The notes: generated by a model from the letters alone, not told the origin. Counted from the stretch's first letter, positions 1 through 11,335 are shown. The stretch is DNA of 64,000 nt from Brevundimonas sp. (GCF_029945885.1 NZ_JAQSDK010000037.1:124001-188000); one strand, 5' to 3'. Numbers and translations are program-made.

Positions 1-344
1 ATCCCGGCATGGCCAGCCATCCCGGCCATGCCATCGCCGCCCGGCAGCAGGCCGGCTTCGGGGCCATGCTGAGCTTCGAGCTGCACGGCGGGCTCGATGC
101 CGTCCGCAGCTTCGTTGACGGCCTGGCGGTCTTCACCCTGGCGGAATCCCTGGGCGGCGTGGAAAGCCTGGTCGCCCACCCCGGGCTGATGACCCATGCG
201 GCGATGACGCCCGAGGCGCGCCGGACGGCGGGAATTACTGACGGCCTGCTGCGCCTGTCGATCGGACTGGAGCATGGCGATGATCTGGTGGCCGACCTGG
301 CGCGCGCCCTCGAGGCGGTGCCGGCGGCAGCAGAGGCGGCCTGA
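1..344 (+). CDS. Cys/Met-metabolism PLP enzyme (C-terminal part; cystathionine gamma-synthase / O-succinylhomoserine sulfhydrylase type)
   Basis: The reading frame is open from the first bases of the window to a TGA at 342-344, so only the last ~114 residues are present. They match the C-terminal domain of the Cys_Met_Meta_PP family: a GFGAMLSFEL-type strand, the FTLAESLGGVESLVAHP block that lines the substrate pocket, and GLLRLSIGLEHGDDLVADL near the end. Family members use pyridoxal phosphate for gamma-replacement or gamma-elimination on homoserine derivatives in the cytosol. The PLP lysine lies upstream of the window, so cystathionine gamma-synthase, gamma-lyase and sulfhydrylase cannot be told apart here. 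Confidence 0.85.
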   Translation, partial: PGMASHPGHAIAARQQAGFGAMLSFELHGGLDAVRSFVDGLAVFTLAESLGGVESLVAHPGLMTHAAMTPEARRTAGITDGLLRLSIGLEHGDDLVADLARALEAVPAAAEAA

Positions 345-356
345 GCCTGACTCCCG

Positions 357-734
357 TCAGGGCCGGGTCCCGGACAGGTCCGGCCCCGGCCGCATGATCC
401 TGTCGAGACGAGGCTTCAAGGTCTTCATCACGACGAAGGCCACAGAGACGCCGATGAAATCGGCGAGAAAGTCTCCCCAGCTGGCATCGCGTCCGGTGCC
501 CCCCTGGATCAGTTCGACCAGTCCGCCGATGACGAGCGCCATCAGGCAGGACAGCAGCACGGTGCCGCGCCAGATCAGGACCTCGATACAGCCCGCGATC
601 AGGAAGAAGGCGGCCACATGGGCCAGTTTGTCGGACACCCGGGCCGTCTGCTCGATTTCGAGGACAGGGCCCAGCATCAGGGACAGGAGCACCACGATCA
701 CGGCGGCGGCGATCAGTCTGATAGCGGTCTTCAT
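357..734 (-). CDS. VanZ-like family membrane protein
   Basis: A 125-residue protein with an N-terminal hydrophobic helix (about residues 5-23) and further membrane segments around 35-55, 60-78 and 88-104. The DKLAHVAAFF motif near residue 35 and the GGLVELIQ...GRDASWGDFLADFIG block are typical of VanZ-like proteins, small inner-membrane proteins named after the teicoplanin-resistance accessory protein. Function in Gram-negatives is unknown. It converges on the PLP-enzyme gene (12 bp apart) and is divergent from the mannose-1-phosphate guanylyltransferase gene; the shared upstream region carries a long inverted repeat. A resistance role should not be assumed. Confidence 0.75.
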   Translation of the reverse strand: MKTAIRLIAAAVIVVLLSLMLGPVLEIEQTARVSDKLAHVAAFFLIAGCIEVLIWRGTVLLSCLMALVIGGLVELIQGGTGRDASWGDFLADFIGVSVAFVVMKTLKPRLDRIMRPGPDLSGTRP

Positions 735-750
735 CGGTCATCCTCGCTGG

Positions 751-811
751 GTGTATCCGTCCTAGCAGGCCCGCCCCGTCCTGCCACCCGGGTAACGCAG
801 GGCGGATACAC
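751..811. repeat. Perfect 9-bp inverted repeat with nested hairpin in divergent promoter region
   Basis: GTGTATCCG (751-759) and CGGATACAC (803-811) are perfect inverted copies, 43 bp apart. A smaller GCAGG/CCTGC pair lies between them. The repeat sits between the divergent VanZ-like gene and the ManC-type gene, so it may be an operator with two half-sites or a structured leader. No binding protein can be named from sequence. Confidence 0.5.
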
Positions 812-817
812 AACCTC

Positions 818-847
818 TGATTACATTCAATGACGCGGACGTTATAC
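818..847 (+). promoter_or_regulatory. Possible promoter for the GDP-mannose gene
   Basis: TTATAC at 842-847 resembles a -10 element. TGATTA (818-823) or ATTACA (820-825) lies at the right distance for a weak -35. The stretch is AT-rich in a GC-rich context and points toward the gene starting at 932. No measured start supports it. Confidence 0.3.
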
Positions 848-901
848 AGGGGGGCCGGCGCGGGTTCCTTTCTCCCGTCCCCGACCCGAAAGGAGTTGCC
901 G

Positions 902-922
902 TTGTCGGTTCCTGAAAGCTAA
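902..922 (+). other. Possible 6-codon leader ORF ahead of the ManC-type gene
   Basis: A strong Shine-Dalgarno sequence, GAAAGGAG (888-895), lies 6 nt before a TTG (902-904) that opens a six-codon frame ending in TAA at 920-922. The TAAGG formed by that stop (920-924) is itself the ribosome-binding site of the GTG start at 932. The arrangement could give translational coupling, but TTG is a weak start and the peptide is very short. Confidence 0.3.
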
Positions 923-931
923 GGCGTTGTC

Positions 932-3145
932 GTGGCTCTCTATCCTGTAATCATGTGCGGCGGCGCGGGGACCCGGTTGTGGCCGGCGTCCAGGCCGTCC
1001 CGGCCGAAACAATTCCTGTCCCTGACGGGTAGCCGCTCGCTGTTTCAGGACACGGTTTCCCGGGTTGTGCCGCTTGTGCAGACCGGCGGCGAACTGATTG
1101 TGGTCGCAGGCGTCGCCCACCGGCACTGGATCGCCGAACAGCTGGACGAACTCGGTGTGACGGCCCGGATTCTTCTGGAACCCGACGGGCGGGGATCGGC
1201 CGCAGCCATGGCCGCGGCAGCCATCCGGATCCACGCGCTGGATCCTGACGGCATCGCGGCCTTTGTGGCCTCCGATCACCATATTCCCGATCATGCCGCC
1301 TTCCGGGCCGCCCTGATCCAGGCCGTTGACGGCGCACGCGACGGGCGCATCGTCACCCTGGGCGTACGCCCGACCAGCCCCTCCGAAGCCTATGGCTATA
1401 TCAAGCCCGCCGGCCGCGGCCTGTCTGCGGTCGAGGCCTTTGTCGAAAAGCCCGACGCGCCGACCGCCGCCCGCCACATCGAGAATGGCTATCTTTGGAA
1501 CAGCGGCAATTTCATCGCCGCAGCGCGGACGCTGATCGCCGAGATGCAGGCCCTGGCCCCCGAGGTCGAGCGCGCGGCCCGGGCTGCGGTCCCCACCGAT
1601 CCCGGGGCGTTTCGCCAGACCCTGACGGAGGCCTTCCTCGCCGCCCCCGACATTTCGATCGACTATGCGGTGATGGAGAAGACCCGGCTCGCTTCCGTTC
1701 TGGAAGTGGATTTCGCCTGGTCCGACCTCGGTGCCTGGGATGCGATCTTTGCCGCGGGAACCGGCAATTCCGGCGACCACGTGCTGGAGGACTCCTCAGA
1801 CTGCCTGATCCGGGCGGCCGAGGGCACGCTGGTCGCTGCCGTGGGCGTCAGCAACCTGGCCATCATCGTCGAGGCTGACGCCGTTCTGGTCTGCGATCTA
1901 TCCAGGGCCCAGGCGGTCAAGCCGCTGGTCGACACCCTGCGCAGCCGTGCGCCCCGACATCTGGACTTCCCGACCGCCCCCCCGGAAGCCCTGGCCCCGG
2001 GCGGTCGCCGGTTCGCCGACTGGCTGCGTCTGCGCGCCCTGCCCACCTGGTCGACCCTGGGCCAGACCGGCAACGGCCTGTTCGTCGAGGCCCTGTCGCT
2101 TGACGGTCGGGACACAGGCCGTCCGCACCGGGCCCGGGTCCAGGCCCGTCAGATCTTCGTCTATGCGGAAGCTGGGCGGCTGGGCTGGATCGGTCCCTGG
2201 CAGCGTATCGTCTCCACCGCGCTTGCCCGCATCCAGGCGGACTACCTGCGTGACGACGGCCTGAGCCGGACCCTGATCTCGGCCAGTGGCGCCGCACTCG
2301 ACGACACCCCCAGACTCTATGATCAGGCCTTTGTCCTGCTGGCCCTCGCCACGGTGCATGCCGCGGGTCACGAGGATGCGGCGCTGGAAGACACCGCCGT
2401 GCGCCTGCGCGAGGCCCTGCTGCGGCAGGTCCTGCCAAACGGCGGCTTCGCCGAGGCCGGCGACCACCCCTACCAGGCCAATGCCCATATGCATCTGCTC
2501 GAAGCCTGCCTGGCCTGGGAGTCGGCCGGCGGCGACCCGGGCTGGTCGACCCTGGCGGACGATCTGGTGGCGCTGGCCCTGGACGCCTTCATCGCTCCGG
2601 ACGGCGGCTTTCTGCGCGAATTCTTCCGCGCCGACTGGACCCCGGCCGAGGGTGAGGACGGGACCCTGGTGGAACCCGGCCATCAGTTCGAATGGGCATG
2701 GCTTCTGACCCGCTACGGTCAAGGCCGCGGCGATGCGCGCGCCCTCACCGCCGCATCCGACCTCTATGCCGCCGGGCGGCGGGGCGTGACTGACCGGCCC
2801 GAGATCGTCATCGACGCCCTGAACGCCGACGGTTCGGTGCGCAGCCGGCAGGCGCGGCTGTGGCCCCAGACCGAATGGCTGAAGGCGGCCCTGATCCTGG
2901 CGGAAACCGCAGAGCCGGACACGCGGGCCATCCTGCTTGAGGACGCGGCTACGGCCCTGCGGGCGCTGTGGCTATATCTGACGCCCGACGGCCTGTGGCA
3001 CGACAAACATCTGCCCGGCGGCGGCTTTGTCCCGGAACCGGCCCCGGCCAGTTCCCTCTATCATATCATGGCGGGCTTCCAGCAGCTGGCGGCGTCCTGG
3101 CCGGCGCTGGTGAGCAACGGCGGCGCGCCGCTGTCGCTGGACTAG
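932..3145 (+). CDS. Mannose-1-phosphate guanylyltransferase fused to an AGE-family (N-acylglucosamine 2-epimerase-like) isomerase domain
   Basis: A 737-residue two-domain cytosolic protein. Residues 1-345 are a ManC-type nucleotidyltransferase: [19 protein letters not shown] at 10-28, the FVEKP motif near 170 and GYLWNSGNF near 186. These bind GTP and mannose-1-phosphate to make GDP-mannose. Residues ~360-730 look like the (alpha/alpha)6 barrel of the AGE family ([44 protein letters not shown]), which includes mannose/mannose-6-phosphate isomerases. Classical bifunctional enzymes carry a cupin PMI domain instead, so the fusion probably still couples Fru-6-P to Man-6-P isomerisation with GDP-mannose synthesis (inference). 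The start is GTG with AAGG 7 nt upstream; it converges with the phosphatase gene (10 bp apart). It likely feeds the polysaccharide locus downstream. Confidence 0.85.
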   Translation: MALYPVIMCGGAGTRLWPASRPSRPKQFLSLTGSRSLFQDTVSRVVPLVQTGGELIVVAGVAHRHWIAEQLDELGVTARILLEPDGRGSAAAMAAAAIRIHALDPDGIAAFVASDHHIPDHAAFRAALIQAVDGARDGRIVTLGVRPTSPSEAYGYIKPAGRGLSAVEAFVEKPDAPTAARHIENGYLWNSGNFIAAARTLIAEMQALAPEVERAARAAVPTDPGAFRQTLTEAFLAAPDISIDYAVMEKTRLASVLEVDFAWSDLGAWDAIFAAGTGNSGDHVLEDSSDCLIRAAEGTLVAAVGVSNLAIIVEADAVLVCDLSRAQAVKPLVDTLRSRAPRHLDFPTAPPEALAPGGRRFADWLRLRALPTWSTLGQTGNGLFVEALSLDGRDTGRPHRARVQARQIFVYAEAGRLGWIGPWQRIVSTALARIQADYLRDDGLSRTLISASGAALDDTPRLYDQAFVLLALATVHAAGHEDAALEDTAVRLREALLRQVLPNGGFAEAGDHPYQANAHMHLLEACLAWESAGGDPGWSTLADDLVALALDAFIAPDGGFLREFFRADWTPAEGEDGTLVEPGHQFEWAWLLTRYGQGRGDARALTAASDLYAAGRRGVTDRPEIVIDALNADGSVRSRQARLWPQTEWLKAALILAETAEPDTRAILLEDAATALRALWLYLTPDGLWHDKHLPGGGFVPEPAPASSLYHIMAGFQQLAASWPALVSNGGAPLSLD

Positions 3146-3155
3146 GCCGGACGGT

Positions 3156-3992
3156 TCAGGCCGGAACCGGAGCCGTCCAGGGACGCACCACGATCTCGCC
3201 ATCGGCTCGTTGCACGGCCTGCAGGAAACCGTGCCCCAGCCCCTCGAGCCGCACCGCAGTCAGGACGCCGGACTCATAGGCCCGGGTGTCGATCCCTATG
3301 CGACGGTGATCGATATAGGGTTCGTCGGCCGGCGTATGACCGTGCACGACCATACGCTCGAACCGTGCCTCGCTGTTGAGAAAGGACCCGCGAACCCACA
3401 TCAGGTCGTGGTCGGCCTGGTCGTCCAGCGCCACGCCTGGACGGGCCCCGGCATGGGCGAAGAAATAGCCGCCGATAGTGACGCTGTATTTCAGGGACTC
3501 AAGGAAGGTTCGCTGGCCCGTCGTCAGTCGGTGGGCGAGGTCGGAGGACAGTGCAGCCCAGCCCTCGGGGCGATGTTTGAGCACGGGAACCTTGAGGCCG
3601 AACGACTCCAGGGCCTGGGCCCCGCCGTAATCGCACCAGGCCGCACCGACGGTGGAGTCCTCGAGGAACTCCAGCATCTTGTCCTCATGATTGCCCATGA
3701 GAAAATGCGTTTCGAACGCCGGATCGTCGGCCAGGACCACCAGCCGGTCGATCACGCCACAGGACTGGGCCCCCCGGTCGATATAGTCACCGAGGAAGAC
3801 CAGAACCGGTCGATGTCCATCGTCCGGCGTGTCGCTGTCGATGATGGCCGACAGCAGCCGGTCCAGAAGATCCAGCCGCCCGTGGATGTCACCGATCGCC
3901 CAGACCACCGTGCCCGCGGGCACACCGGCGGGAACCGGCAGGGGCGCGGCCGGGACCGCCTTGGGCGCACGATTGAACAGACGACGAAGCAT
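3156..3992 (-). CDS. Serine/threonine protein phosphatase 1-like metallophosphoesterase
   Basis: A cytosolic calcineurin-fold phosphoesterase of about 278 residues. The PPP-family metal motifs are all present: GDIHG (about 34-38), GDYIDRG (68-74) and GNHED (100-104), plus a C-terminal VHGHTP that supplies the last metal-binding histidine. Bacterial relatives (PrpA/PrpB, lambda phosphatase type) dephosphorylate phospho-Ser/Thr or nucleotides with Mn2+; the substrate is unknown. I chose the ATG at 3992 ([12 protein letters not shown]). A TTG at 4028 would add 12 residues but has no ribosome-binding site. It is convergent with the ManC fusion gene and divergent from acs. Confidence 0.85.
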   Translation of the reverse strand: MLRRLFNRAPKAVPAAPLPVPAGVPAGTVVWAIGDIHGRLDLLDRLLSAIIDSDTPDDGHRPVLVFLGDYIDRGAQSCGVIDRLVVLADDPAFETHFLMGNHEDKMLEFLEDSTVGAAWCDYGGAQALESFGLKVPVLKHRPEGWAALSSDLAHRLTTGQRTFLESLKYSVTIGGYFFAHAGARPGVALDDQADHDLMWVRGSFLNSEARFERMVVHGHTPADEPYIDHRRIGIDTRAYESGVLTAVRLEGLGHGFLQAVQRADGEIVVRPWTAPVPA

Positions 3993-4160
3993 GCCGGTCT
4001 CATGCACGACAGGGAGGCCGCTGTTCAACCAAAGTTTACGCTGCGTTGCCTCCGCTCCTGCAATAGCGGAAGCCGAAGCCTGTCACGGATCAGGATGAAG
4101 ACTGGAATTCGACGACCGGCTGGTGTCCCCTGCCCGCGAGTCCAAACCGTGAGGTCCAGT

Positions 4161-6092
<1,932 letters not shown>

Positions 6093-6115
6093 GCAGCAAC
6101 GGCCCGGCGGCGGCA

Positions 6116-6134
6116 GGGGCATGGATATTGCCCC
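6116..6134 (+). terminator. Possible hairpin downstream of acs
   Basis: GGGGCA (6116-6121) and TGCCCC (6129-6134) form a 6-bp stem with a 7-nt loop, 24 nt after the acs stop. There is no T-tract, so it is only a candidate terminator or mRNA-stabilising hairpin. Confidence 0.3.
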
Positions 6135-6260
6135 GAAACCTCGCATCGTGACAGCGTCTTCAAAGCAGACCGACTAGCGTTACTTGATCGCGGCAGTATC
6201 TGACGCCCTCGGGCAGAACGACCGTTTCCGCACACCACCACCGGACCCGCCTAGACTTTT

Positions 6261-6290
6261 TTGGTGAATAGTGTAGCACCCCGCTAAAAT
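6261..6290 (+). promoter_or_regulatory. Likely sigma-70-type promoter of the exopolysaccharide initiation genes
   Basis: TTGGTG (6261-6266) and TAAAAT (6285-6290), 18 bp apart, with GCTAAAAT matching the Caulobacter -10 form GCTANAWC. It lies in an AT-rich pocket just upstream of the sugar-transferase start at 6305. The predicted start of transcription would fall about 8-10 nt before the ATG, suggesting a nearly leaderless mRNA; no Shine-Dalgarno sequence is visible. Confidence 0.45.
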
Positions 6291-6304
6291 AAATTCGGCG
6301 AACT

Positions 6305-7528
6305 ATGTCCCTAAAATTTGTCTGGATACTCTCAGGCCTGGCATTGCTGGCAGCCCTTTGGCTCGTTGGCGGGCTTGTCTATTTTCGTGACATTCCCTAC
6401 GGGGCCGTTCCTATTGAGGAGCAGATCAATCTTGCCGTGATGGCCGCCCTGTCCAGTGCAACGGCCATTCGGGCCGCGACCGTCCGGGGCTCCGCCGAGG
6501 ACAAGCTGAACCAGGTGATCATCACCGGGGTCGTGCTGTTCGGAACCTACGCCCTGATCATACTGATGGGCCGCTACTTCTTTTCACGCCTGGTACTGTC
6601 CACGGCCATTCCCTCCACGTTGTTGCTCAGCGTGCTGATCATCTGGCTGCGCCATCGCAGCGGCGGGGTCTCGGTGGCCGTCATCGCCCCGCTGGTTAAG
6701 CCCCGCGAGAGCAAGGTCGACGGGGCCGTCGTCCTGCACAATCCGGACTCCGATTTCCGGTCGTTTGATCTGCTGCTGGTCGACCTGCACGAACCGGTGA
6801 GCGGTGAATGGGCGCGGGCCCTGTCACGGGCCATGCTGTCGGGCTGCCGGGTCCGTCACATCCAGGACCATCTCGAGGAATTGAGCGGGGCGGTTTCGAT
6901 CAAGGATTTCGAACTCGAGCACCTGCCGTCGACCAATCAGGAATCCTACATCGAGATCAAGCGGCTGATGGATATCGCCGGGGTCATCGTCCTGACGCCC
7001 CTCGCCCTTGTCCTGATCGCCCTGGCCTCGCTGGCCATCGTCGTCACCAGCGGATGGCCCGTCTTCTTCATCCAGCAGCGGGTCGGCCTGGGTGGCCGCC
7101 CGTTCCGCATGTGGAAGCTGCGCACGATGCGCCCCTGTGCTGACGGGGCCAAACATGCCGCCGCGGTGCCGGGGGATAATCGCATCACCTGGATCGGCGG
7201 CATCCTGCGCCGGACCCGGATCGATGAACTGCCGCAGCTGTGGAATGTGCTGAAGGGTGAGATGAGTCTGATCGGCCCGAGACCCGAGGCTCATGCCTTT
7301 CACAACGACTATACGGAAGTGCATCCCAAATTCGCCTACCGCTGCCTGGTCCGCCCGGGCATCACGGGCTGGGCCCAGGTCAATGTCCCGCCGTCGGCCA
7401 ATGCCGACGAGGCGCTGACGAAATTGCGATACGATCTCTATTATGTGAAACGTCAGTCGATCGGTCTGGACCTGCGGATCGCGCTGCGAACCGTCTGGAC
7501 CATCACCCATGGATCCGGCGTGCGCTAG
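6305..7528 (+). CDS. Polyprenyl-phosphate sugar-1-phosphate transferase (bacterial sugar transferase, WbaP/PglC-like)
   Basis: A 407-residue inner-membrane enzyme. The N-terminal ~115 residues contain three hydrophobic segments (about 5-25, 75-92, 96-114), then a soluble linker (to ~210). The C-terminal catalytic domain begins at [12 protein letters not shown], followed by the re-entrant hydrophobic helix and the conserved [39 protein letters not shown] and LIGPRPE motifs. These define the family that transfers a sugar-1-phosphate from a UDP-sugar to undecaprenyl phosphate, the first committed step of polysaccharide assembly. The sugar cannot be read from sequence. It is first in a three-gene plus-strand run with an epimerase and a glycosyltransferase. 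Confidence 0.9.
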   Translation: MSLKFVWILSGLALLAALWLVGGLVYFRDIPYGAVPIEEQINLAVMAALSSATAIRAATVRGSAEDKLNQVIITGVVLFGTYALIILMGRYFFSRLVLSTAIPSTLLLSVLIIWLRHRSGGVSVAVIAPLVKPRESKVDGAVVLHNPDSDFRSFDLLLVDLHEPVSGEWARALSRAMLSGCRVRHIQDHLEELSGAVSIKDFELEHLPSTNQESYIEIKRLMDIAGVIVLTPLALVLIALASLAIVVTSGWPVFFIQQRVGLGGRPFRMWKLRTMRPCADGAKHAAAVPGDNRITWIGGILRRTRIDELPQLWNVLKGEMSLIGPRPEAHAFHNDYTEVHPKFAYRCLVRPGITGWAQVNVPPSANADEALTKLRYDLYYVKRQSIGLDLRIALRTVWTITHGSGVR

Positions 7529-7592
7529 GGCGTCCGATCCACCCGCCGCCTCCGGTCCTCACACCGCCACGCCTGAACCAGACGGACTCCCC

Positions 7593-8591
7593 ATGCGATA
7601 TCTCATCACCGGCACGGCCGGATTCATCGGTTTCCATCTGGCACGTCGACTTCTGTCCGACGGGCACGAGGTCGTCGGCGTCGACAATTTCTCCACCTAC
7701 TATGACGTGGCCCTGAAGGAGGCGCGCAACGCCATCCTGGAGACGCACGGTGACGCCTTCCGCGTCTACCGTATCGACCTGGAAGATGCCGCTGCCCTGG
7801 ACAAGGCCTGGGGCGAGGCCCGCCCGGACGTGGTCATCCACCTCGCCGCCCAGGCCGGCGTCCGCTACAGCATCGACCACCCCGAGACCTATGTGTCGTC
7901 GAACCTGATCGGCACCTTCAACGTGCTGGAAGCCGCCCGGAAATATCAGCCCAGACACCTGATGGCCGCCTCAACCAGTTCAGCCTATGGGGCCAATACC
8001 GAAATGCCGTTCCGGGAATCCGACCGGGCCGTCCATCCGCTGACCCTCTATGCGGCGACCAAGGGGGCGACCGAGCTGATGGGACACAGCTACGCCAACC
8101 TGTTTCGCATCCCGACGACCTTCTTCCGCTTCTTCACCGTCTACGGTCCGTGGGGCCGGCCGGACATGGCCCTGTTCAAATTCGCCAGGGCGATCCTCGA
8201 TGATGAGCCGATCGACGTCTATGGCAACGGCGACATGTCGCGCGACTTCACCTTCGTCAGCGACCTCGTCGAAAGCATTGTCCGACTGTCCGCCACCATT
8301 CCGGGCGACACGCCGGTTGAGGGCGACAGCCTGTCTCCGGTGGCCCCCTATCGCCTGGTCAATATCGGCGGCGGCACGCCCAGCAGCCTGATGGACTATA
8401 TCGGCGAGCTGGAGCGGACGCTGGGGCGCGAGGCGAAGAAGAATTTCCTGCCGATGCAGGATGGTGATGTGCGTTCGACCGTCGCCGCCCCCGACCTGCT
8501 GGTGGCCCTGACGGGCTACAAGCCGGCCACACCGATCTCGGTCGGGGTTCCGGCCTTCGTCGAATGGTATCTCGACCATCGCGGCCGGTGA
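7593..8591 (+). CDS. NAD-dependent epimerase, UDP-glucuronate 4-epimerase type
   Basis: A 332-residue extended SDR protein. The NAD-binding TGTAGFIG is at residues 6-13; catalytic Ser lies in STSSAYG (~126-131) and the YAATK motif gives Tyr153 and Lys157. The [13 protein letters not shown] and [21 protein letters not shown] blocks are characteristic of UDP-glucuronate 4-epimerases (LpsL/Cap1J group), which interconvert UDP-GlcA and UDP-GalA. The frame continues upstream to 7509, inside the previous gene; ATG 7593 gives the canonical [13 protein letters not shown] start. The product would supply uronic acid for the polysaccharide. Confidence 0.85.
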   Translation: MRYLITGTAGFIGFHLARRLLSDGHEVVGVDNFSTYYDVALKEARNAILETHGDAFRVYRIDLEDAAALDKAWGEARPDVVIHLAAQAGVRYSIDHPETYVSSNLIGTFNVLEAARKYQPRHLMAASTSSAYGANTEMPFRESDRAVHPLTLYAATKGATELMGHSYANLFRIPTTFFRFFTVYGPWGRPDMALFKFARAILDDEPIDVYGNGDMSRDFTFVSDLVESIVRLSATIPGDTPVEGDSLSPVAPYRLVNIGGGTPSSLMDYIGELERTLGREAKKNFLPMQDGDVRSTVAAPDLLVALTGYKPATPISVGVPAFVEWYLDHRGR

Positions 8592-8598
8592 CCCGCTG

Positions 8599-9750
8599 AT
8601 GGGCGCGGCACCGCAGAGGACGATCCTGTTTCTCGGCGCCGACGCCGCCTATCTCCATGCCTTCCGCGGTCCGTTGATGCGATGGTTCCAGGCCAGGGGC
8701 TACAGGGTCGTGGCTGTCGCCGCCGTCCTCGACGGGTTCGATCCCGCCGTGTTCGCCGCCGGCGGCGTGACCTTTCATGCCTGGCCCCTGAAGAAGGCCT
8801 CGCTCGATCCGATCGGCGACCTGACCCCGTTGATGACCCTGTGGCGCGTCCTGCGGCGCGAGCAGCCCGACCTGCTGTTCGCCCACACGATCAAGCCGGT
8901 CATCTATGGGGTGATCCTGAGCGCCCTGGCCGGGGTCAAACGCCGCAGCGTGATGATCCCGGGCCTCGGCTATGCCTTTACCGAAGGGACCGGGCTGAAA
9001 CGCCGCCTGGTCGGCTGGCTCGCCCGCCACGGCTACCGGACCGCCCTGGCGCGCGCCCATATGGCCATCTTCCAGAACCCCGACGATGTCGCGGCCCTGC
9101 GGCAAACGGGTGCCCTGCCGGCGGCGACCCCGACCGGACTGGTCAACGGGTCGGGTGTCGACATGGATCACTACGTCCCGGGCCCATGGCCGGACGGTCC
9201 GCCGCGCTTTCTGATGGTCGCCCGACTGTTGAGGGACAAGGGCGTGGTGGAGTTCATCGAGGCGGCCCGTCACGTGCGACGCCGCCTGCCCGACGCCCGC
9301 TTCGTGCTGGTCGGCGGCACGGATCCCAATCCCGCCGCCATCGCCCAGGCGGAGATCGACGCCTGGGTGGCCGAAGGCCTGATCGAGGCCCCGGGCCAGA
9401 CCGGCGATCCCCGGCCCTACTATGCGGACTGCCATGTGTTCGTCCTGCCCTCCTACCGGGAAGGCACGCCCCGGACCAATCTGGAGGCGATGGCCATGGC
9501 CCGGCCGATCATCACCACCGACGTGCCCGGCTGCCGGCAGACGGTCATCCACGGTGAGAACGGCCTGATGGTCCCCGCCCGGGACGGACGCGCCCTCGGC
9601 GAGGCCATGCTGGCCCTGGCCGGGGATATGGAAGCGGCACGACGGATGGGGCTGGCGGGTCTGCGGATGTGCCGGGAACGGTTCGAACTCGCCGCGGTCA
9701 CCGCCGAAACGGGCGCGCTGATTATAGGAAATCAGCTCCCTAACTCGTAG
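8599..9750 (+). CDS. Glycosyltransferase family 4 (GT-B fold)
   Basis: A 383-residue cytosolic or membrane-associated transferase. The N-terminal half carries the LLFAHTIKPVIYG and MIPGLGYAFTEG motifs seen in PglA/WbnE-like GT4 enzymes that add the second sugar to polyprenyl-linked intermediates. The C-terminal half has the nucleotide-sugar binding region (RFLMVARLLRDKGVVEF) and the EX7E motif, EGTPRTNLEAMAM, near residue 289. It starts 7 bp after the epimerase stop. As the third gene of the initiation block it probably adds the second sugar; donor and linkage are unknown. Confidence 0.85.
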   Translation: MGAAPQRTILFLGADAAYLHAFRGPLMRWFQARGYRVVAVAAVLDGFDPAVFAAGGVTFHAWPLKKASLDPIGDLTPLMTLWRVLRREQPDLLFAHTIKPVIYGVILSALAGVKRRSVMIPGLGYAFTEGTGLKRRLVGWLARHGYRTALARAHMAIFQNPDDVAALRQTGALPAATPTGLVNGSGVDMDHYVPGPWPDGPPRFLMVARLLRDKGVVEFIEAARHVRRRLPDARFVLVGGTDPNPAAIAQAEIDAWVAEGLIEAPGQTGDPRPYYADCHVFVLPSYREGTPRTNLEAMAMARPIITTDVPGCRQTVIHGENGLMVPARDGRALGEAMLALAGDMEAARRMGLAGLRMCRERFELAAVTAETGALIIGNQLPNS

Positions 9751-10006
9751 GTCAGCGTCAAATGCGGATCTCCGCGACCGCGATAACTCGTTTTTCATTA
9801 AGTCTTTCGAGCACACACCATCCTGCGATCTGGATGGGCGAACCCGCCGAAAACCGGCCGTCTTCAACTCGATCACCGCTTGCCAACATACTCTTGGCGG
9901 ACATTCTGAATGCCGGTTTACGCTGATGACAGCACCGCTGAACGTAGCTTGGCGGCAAAACGCCTAGCCAATTCCAAATTCACTCAGGCCGATTTCGAGT
10001 ACTGGG
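9751..10006. other. AT-rich spacer with no convincing gene
   Basis: Between the glycosyltransferase stop and the methyltransferase stop the base composition falls sharply compared with flanking genes. A minus-strand frame at 9758-9958 encodes SAGSPIQIAGWCVLERLNEKR, which resembles the GW-type repeats of some glycan proteins, but it has no start context or partner and may be a remnant. Confidence 0.4.
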
Positions 10007-10897
10007 CTACTTTGTATAAATCGCCTCAATGCTCGACCCTAGACCTAGGCCGATGAGAGCTCCATTGACTGCCTTCTTGGCCAGAACAAGCCCCGGGTTG
10101 CCTGCGACAGCGGCCTGCACGCGATCAGACCCGGCCTCCGCTGACAAACTCTCTCCAATGCCGCGCTTCTGAAGCGCCTGCAGAATTCGAAAAGGGCTGA
10201 CCCCCTGGGCTTTAAGGCTGGCTCGACTCAGGCCCACATTTTTCATCGCTTGATCAATATGTCGCGGCGTCCAATAGGTAATATGCTCCGGAAACAATAT
10301 CATACCCCAGTCCTGCCCAAGCAACCTTCGCTCGAGTGAGTCAAAATTTGGCGTCGTCACATACAAAGCGCCGCCCGGACGAAGCAAATTCGCTATATTT
10401 GCAAGTACAGGAATTGGATTATTGATGTGCTCAATGACTTCCGTAAATATTACGACATCAAAACTTTCAGCAGGAAGATCCGGGAATAAACCACCCTCAT
10501 GAGCCTTAATCCCTTTTGATCGCAAATATCTAAGGCGCTCTTCATTGAATTCAGTCGCGTGAGGCTCGAAGCCAAGCTCTCCAAGCTGAAGCAGCAAACG
10601 CCCTGCACCAGCCGCGACATCCACTACTCGTCCCAATTTTAGATAAGGCGCAAGCCTGTTCGCAACGGCTCGTTCATTGGCACGATTGACTTCGGTCTGA
10701 CGGGCGTCCTCCGCTGCGTAGTCATAGCCCTCGCCGTATACCGCTTCATACTCTTCAGCTGTCGGAATACGCTCGGAGAAGTTAAACCCGCAGGCCTCAC
10801 ATCGCACGATATGATCGCGAACGAACGCGGGAAGCCGGCGAAAACTGGCGGCTGCGCAGAGTGGGCAGGCATCGAGCAGTAGCTGTGCTTGGGACAT
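10007..10897 (-). CDS. Class I SAM-dependent methyltransferase with N-terminal Cys4 zinc motif
   Basis: A 296-residue protein. Cys11/Cys14 and Cys33/Cys36 form a CxxC...CxxC knuckle as in the zinc-binding N-terminus of many sugar-modifying methyltransferases. Motif I, VVDVAAGAGRLL, lies near residue 90, followed by FDVVIFTEVIEHINNP and LLRPGGALYVTTPNFDS, typical of the Methyltransf_11/23 group. A small-molecule or glycan substrate is likely given the locus. Codon use is strikingly different: many AT-ending codons and a GC content visibly far below the neighbours, a sign of recent transfer. It stands alone on its strand between two spacers. Confidence 0.85.
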   Translation of the reverse strand: MSQAQLLLDACPLCAAASFRRLPAFVRDHIVRCEACGFNFSERIPTAEEYEAVYGEGYDYAAEDARQTEVNRANERAVANRLAPYLKLGRVVDVAAGAGRLLLQLGELGFEPHATEFNEERLRYLRSKGIKAHEGGLFPDLPAESFDVVIFTEVIEHINNPIPVLANIANLLRPGGALYVTTPNFDSLERRLLGQDWGMILFPEHITYWTPRHIDQAMKNVGLSRASLKAQGVSPFRILQALQKRGIGESLSAEAGSDRVQAAVAGNPGLVLAKKAVNGALIGLGLGSSIEAIYTK

Positions 10898-11335
10898 TCC
10901 TCCCGGATAGCCGGTGTGAAATCGTGTGGCTAGAGTAACTTTATGCTCGATTTATCCTGGACACGGTCTGGAGGGTCTTGGGTTCTGATGAAATTCCCTC
11001 TGCGAGATGATGGCTGCATCGACGAGCTTGGCCTTGCAGGTAAACTCCCGATCCGGCGCACGCGGCGATTGACGATGGGCATTCTATGGAGCGACAACAA
11101 TACAGGCCCTCAATGAACCTTACCAATGAGCTGATATAAAAGCACTTTCCATAAATGGACATCTTGCAACCGGCACCACGCAGGACCTGTCGTCAGTCGT
11201 GACTATCGCCACCGGCGCAACGACGGGAATAGAAGGACTTTGGACGCAATGTCACGACCACGCGCCTGACCACTACTGCCCGACGGCCTTCGGGCCGGCT
11301 CACCGCCGGCCACCCTGACCCCGCTGGAGCCTCTG
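10898..11335. other. 438-bp AT-rich intergenic region
   Basis: No gene with recognisable product is seen on either strand. The composition is as low in GC as the adjacent methyltransferase gene up to about 11160, then becomes GC-rich again, suggesting the edge of an acquired segment lies near there. A hairpin lies at the right end. Confidence 0.5.
11293..11311 (-). terminator. Possible hairpin downstream of asnB-like gene 1
   Basis: GGCCGGC (11293-11299) and GCCGGCC (11305-11311) form a perfect 7-bp stem with a TCACC loop, 25 bp beyond the minus-strand stop at 11336. There is no T-run after it, so it is a weak terminator candidate. Confidence 0.35.

Noticed and set aside
10941-11162. Minus-strand 73-codon frame, and a short plus-strand frame at 10988, considered as insertion-sequence remnants
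   Set aside because: Neither translation contains transposase motifs, and no terminal inverted repeats or target duplications could be found by eye.
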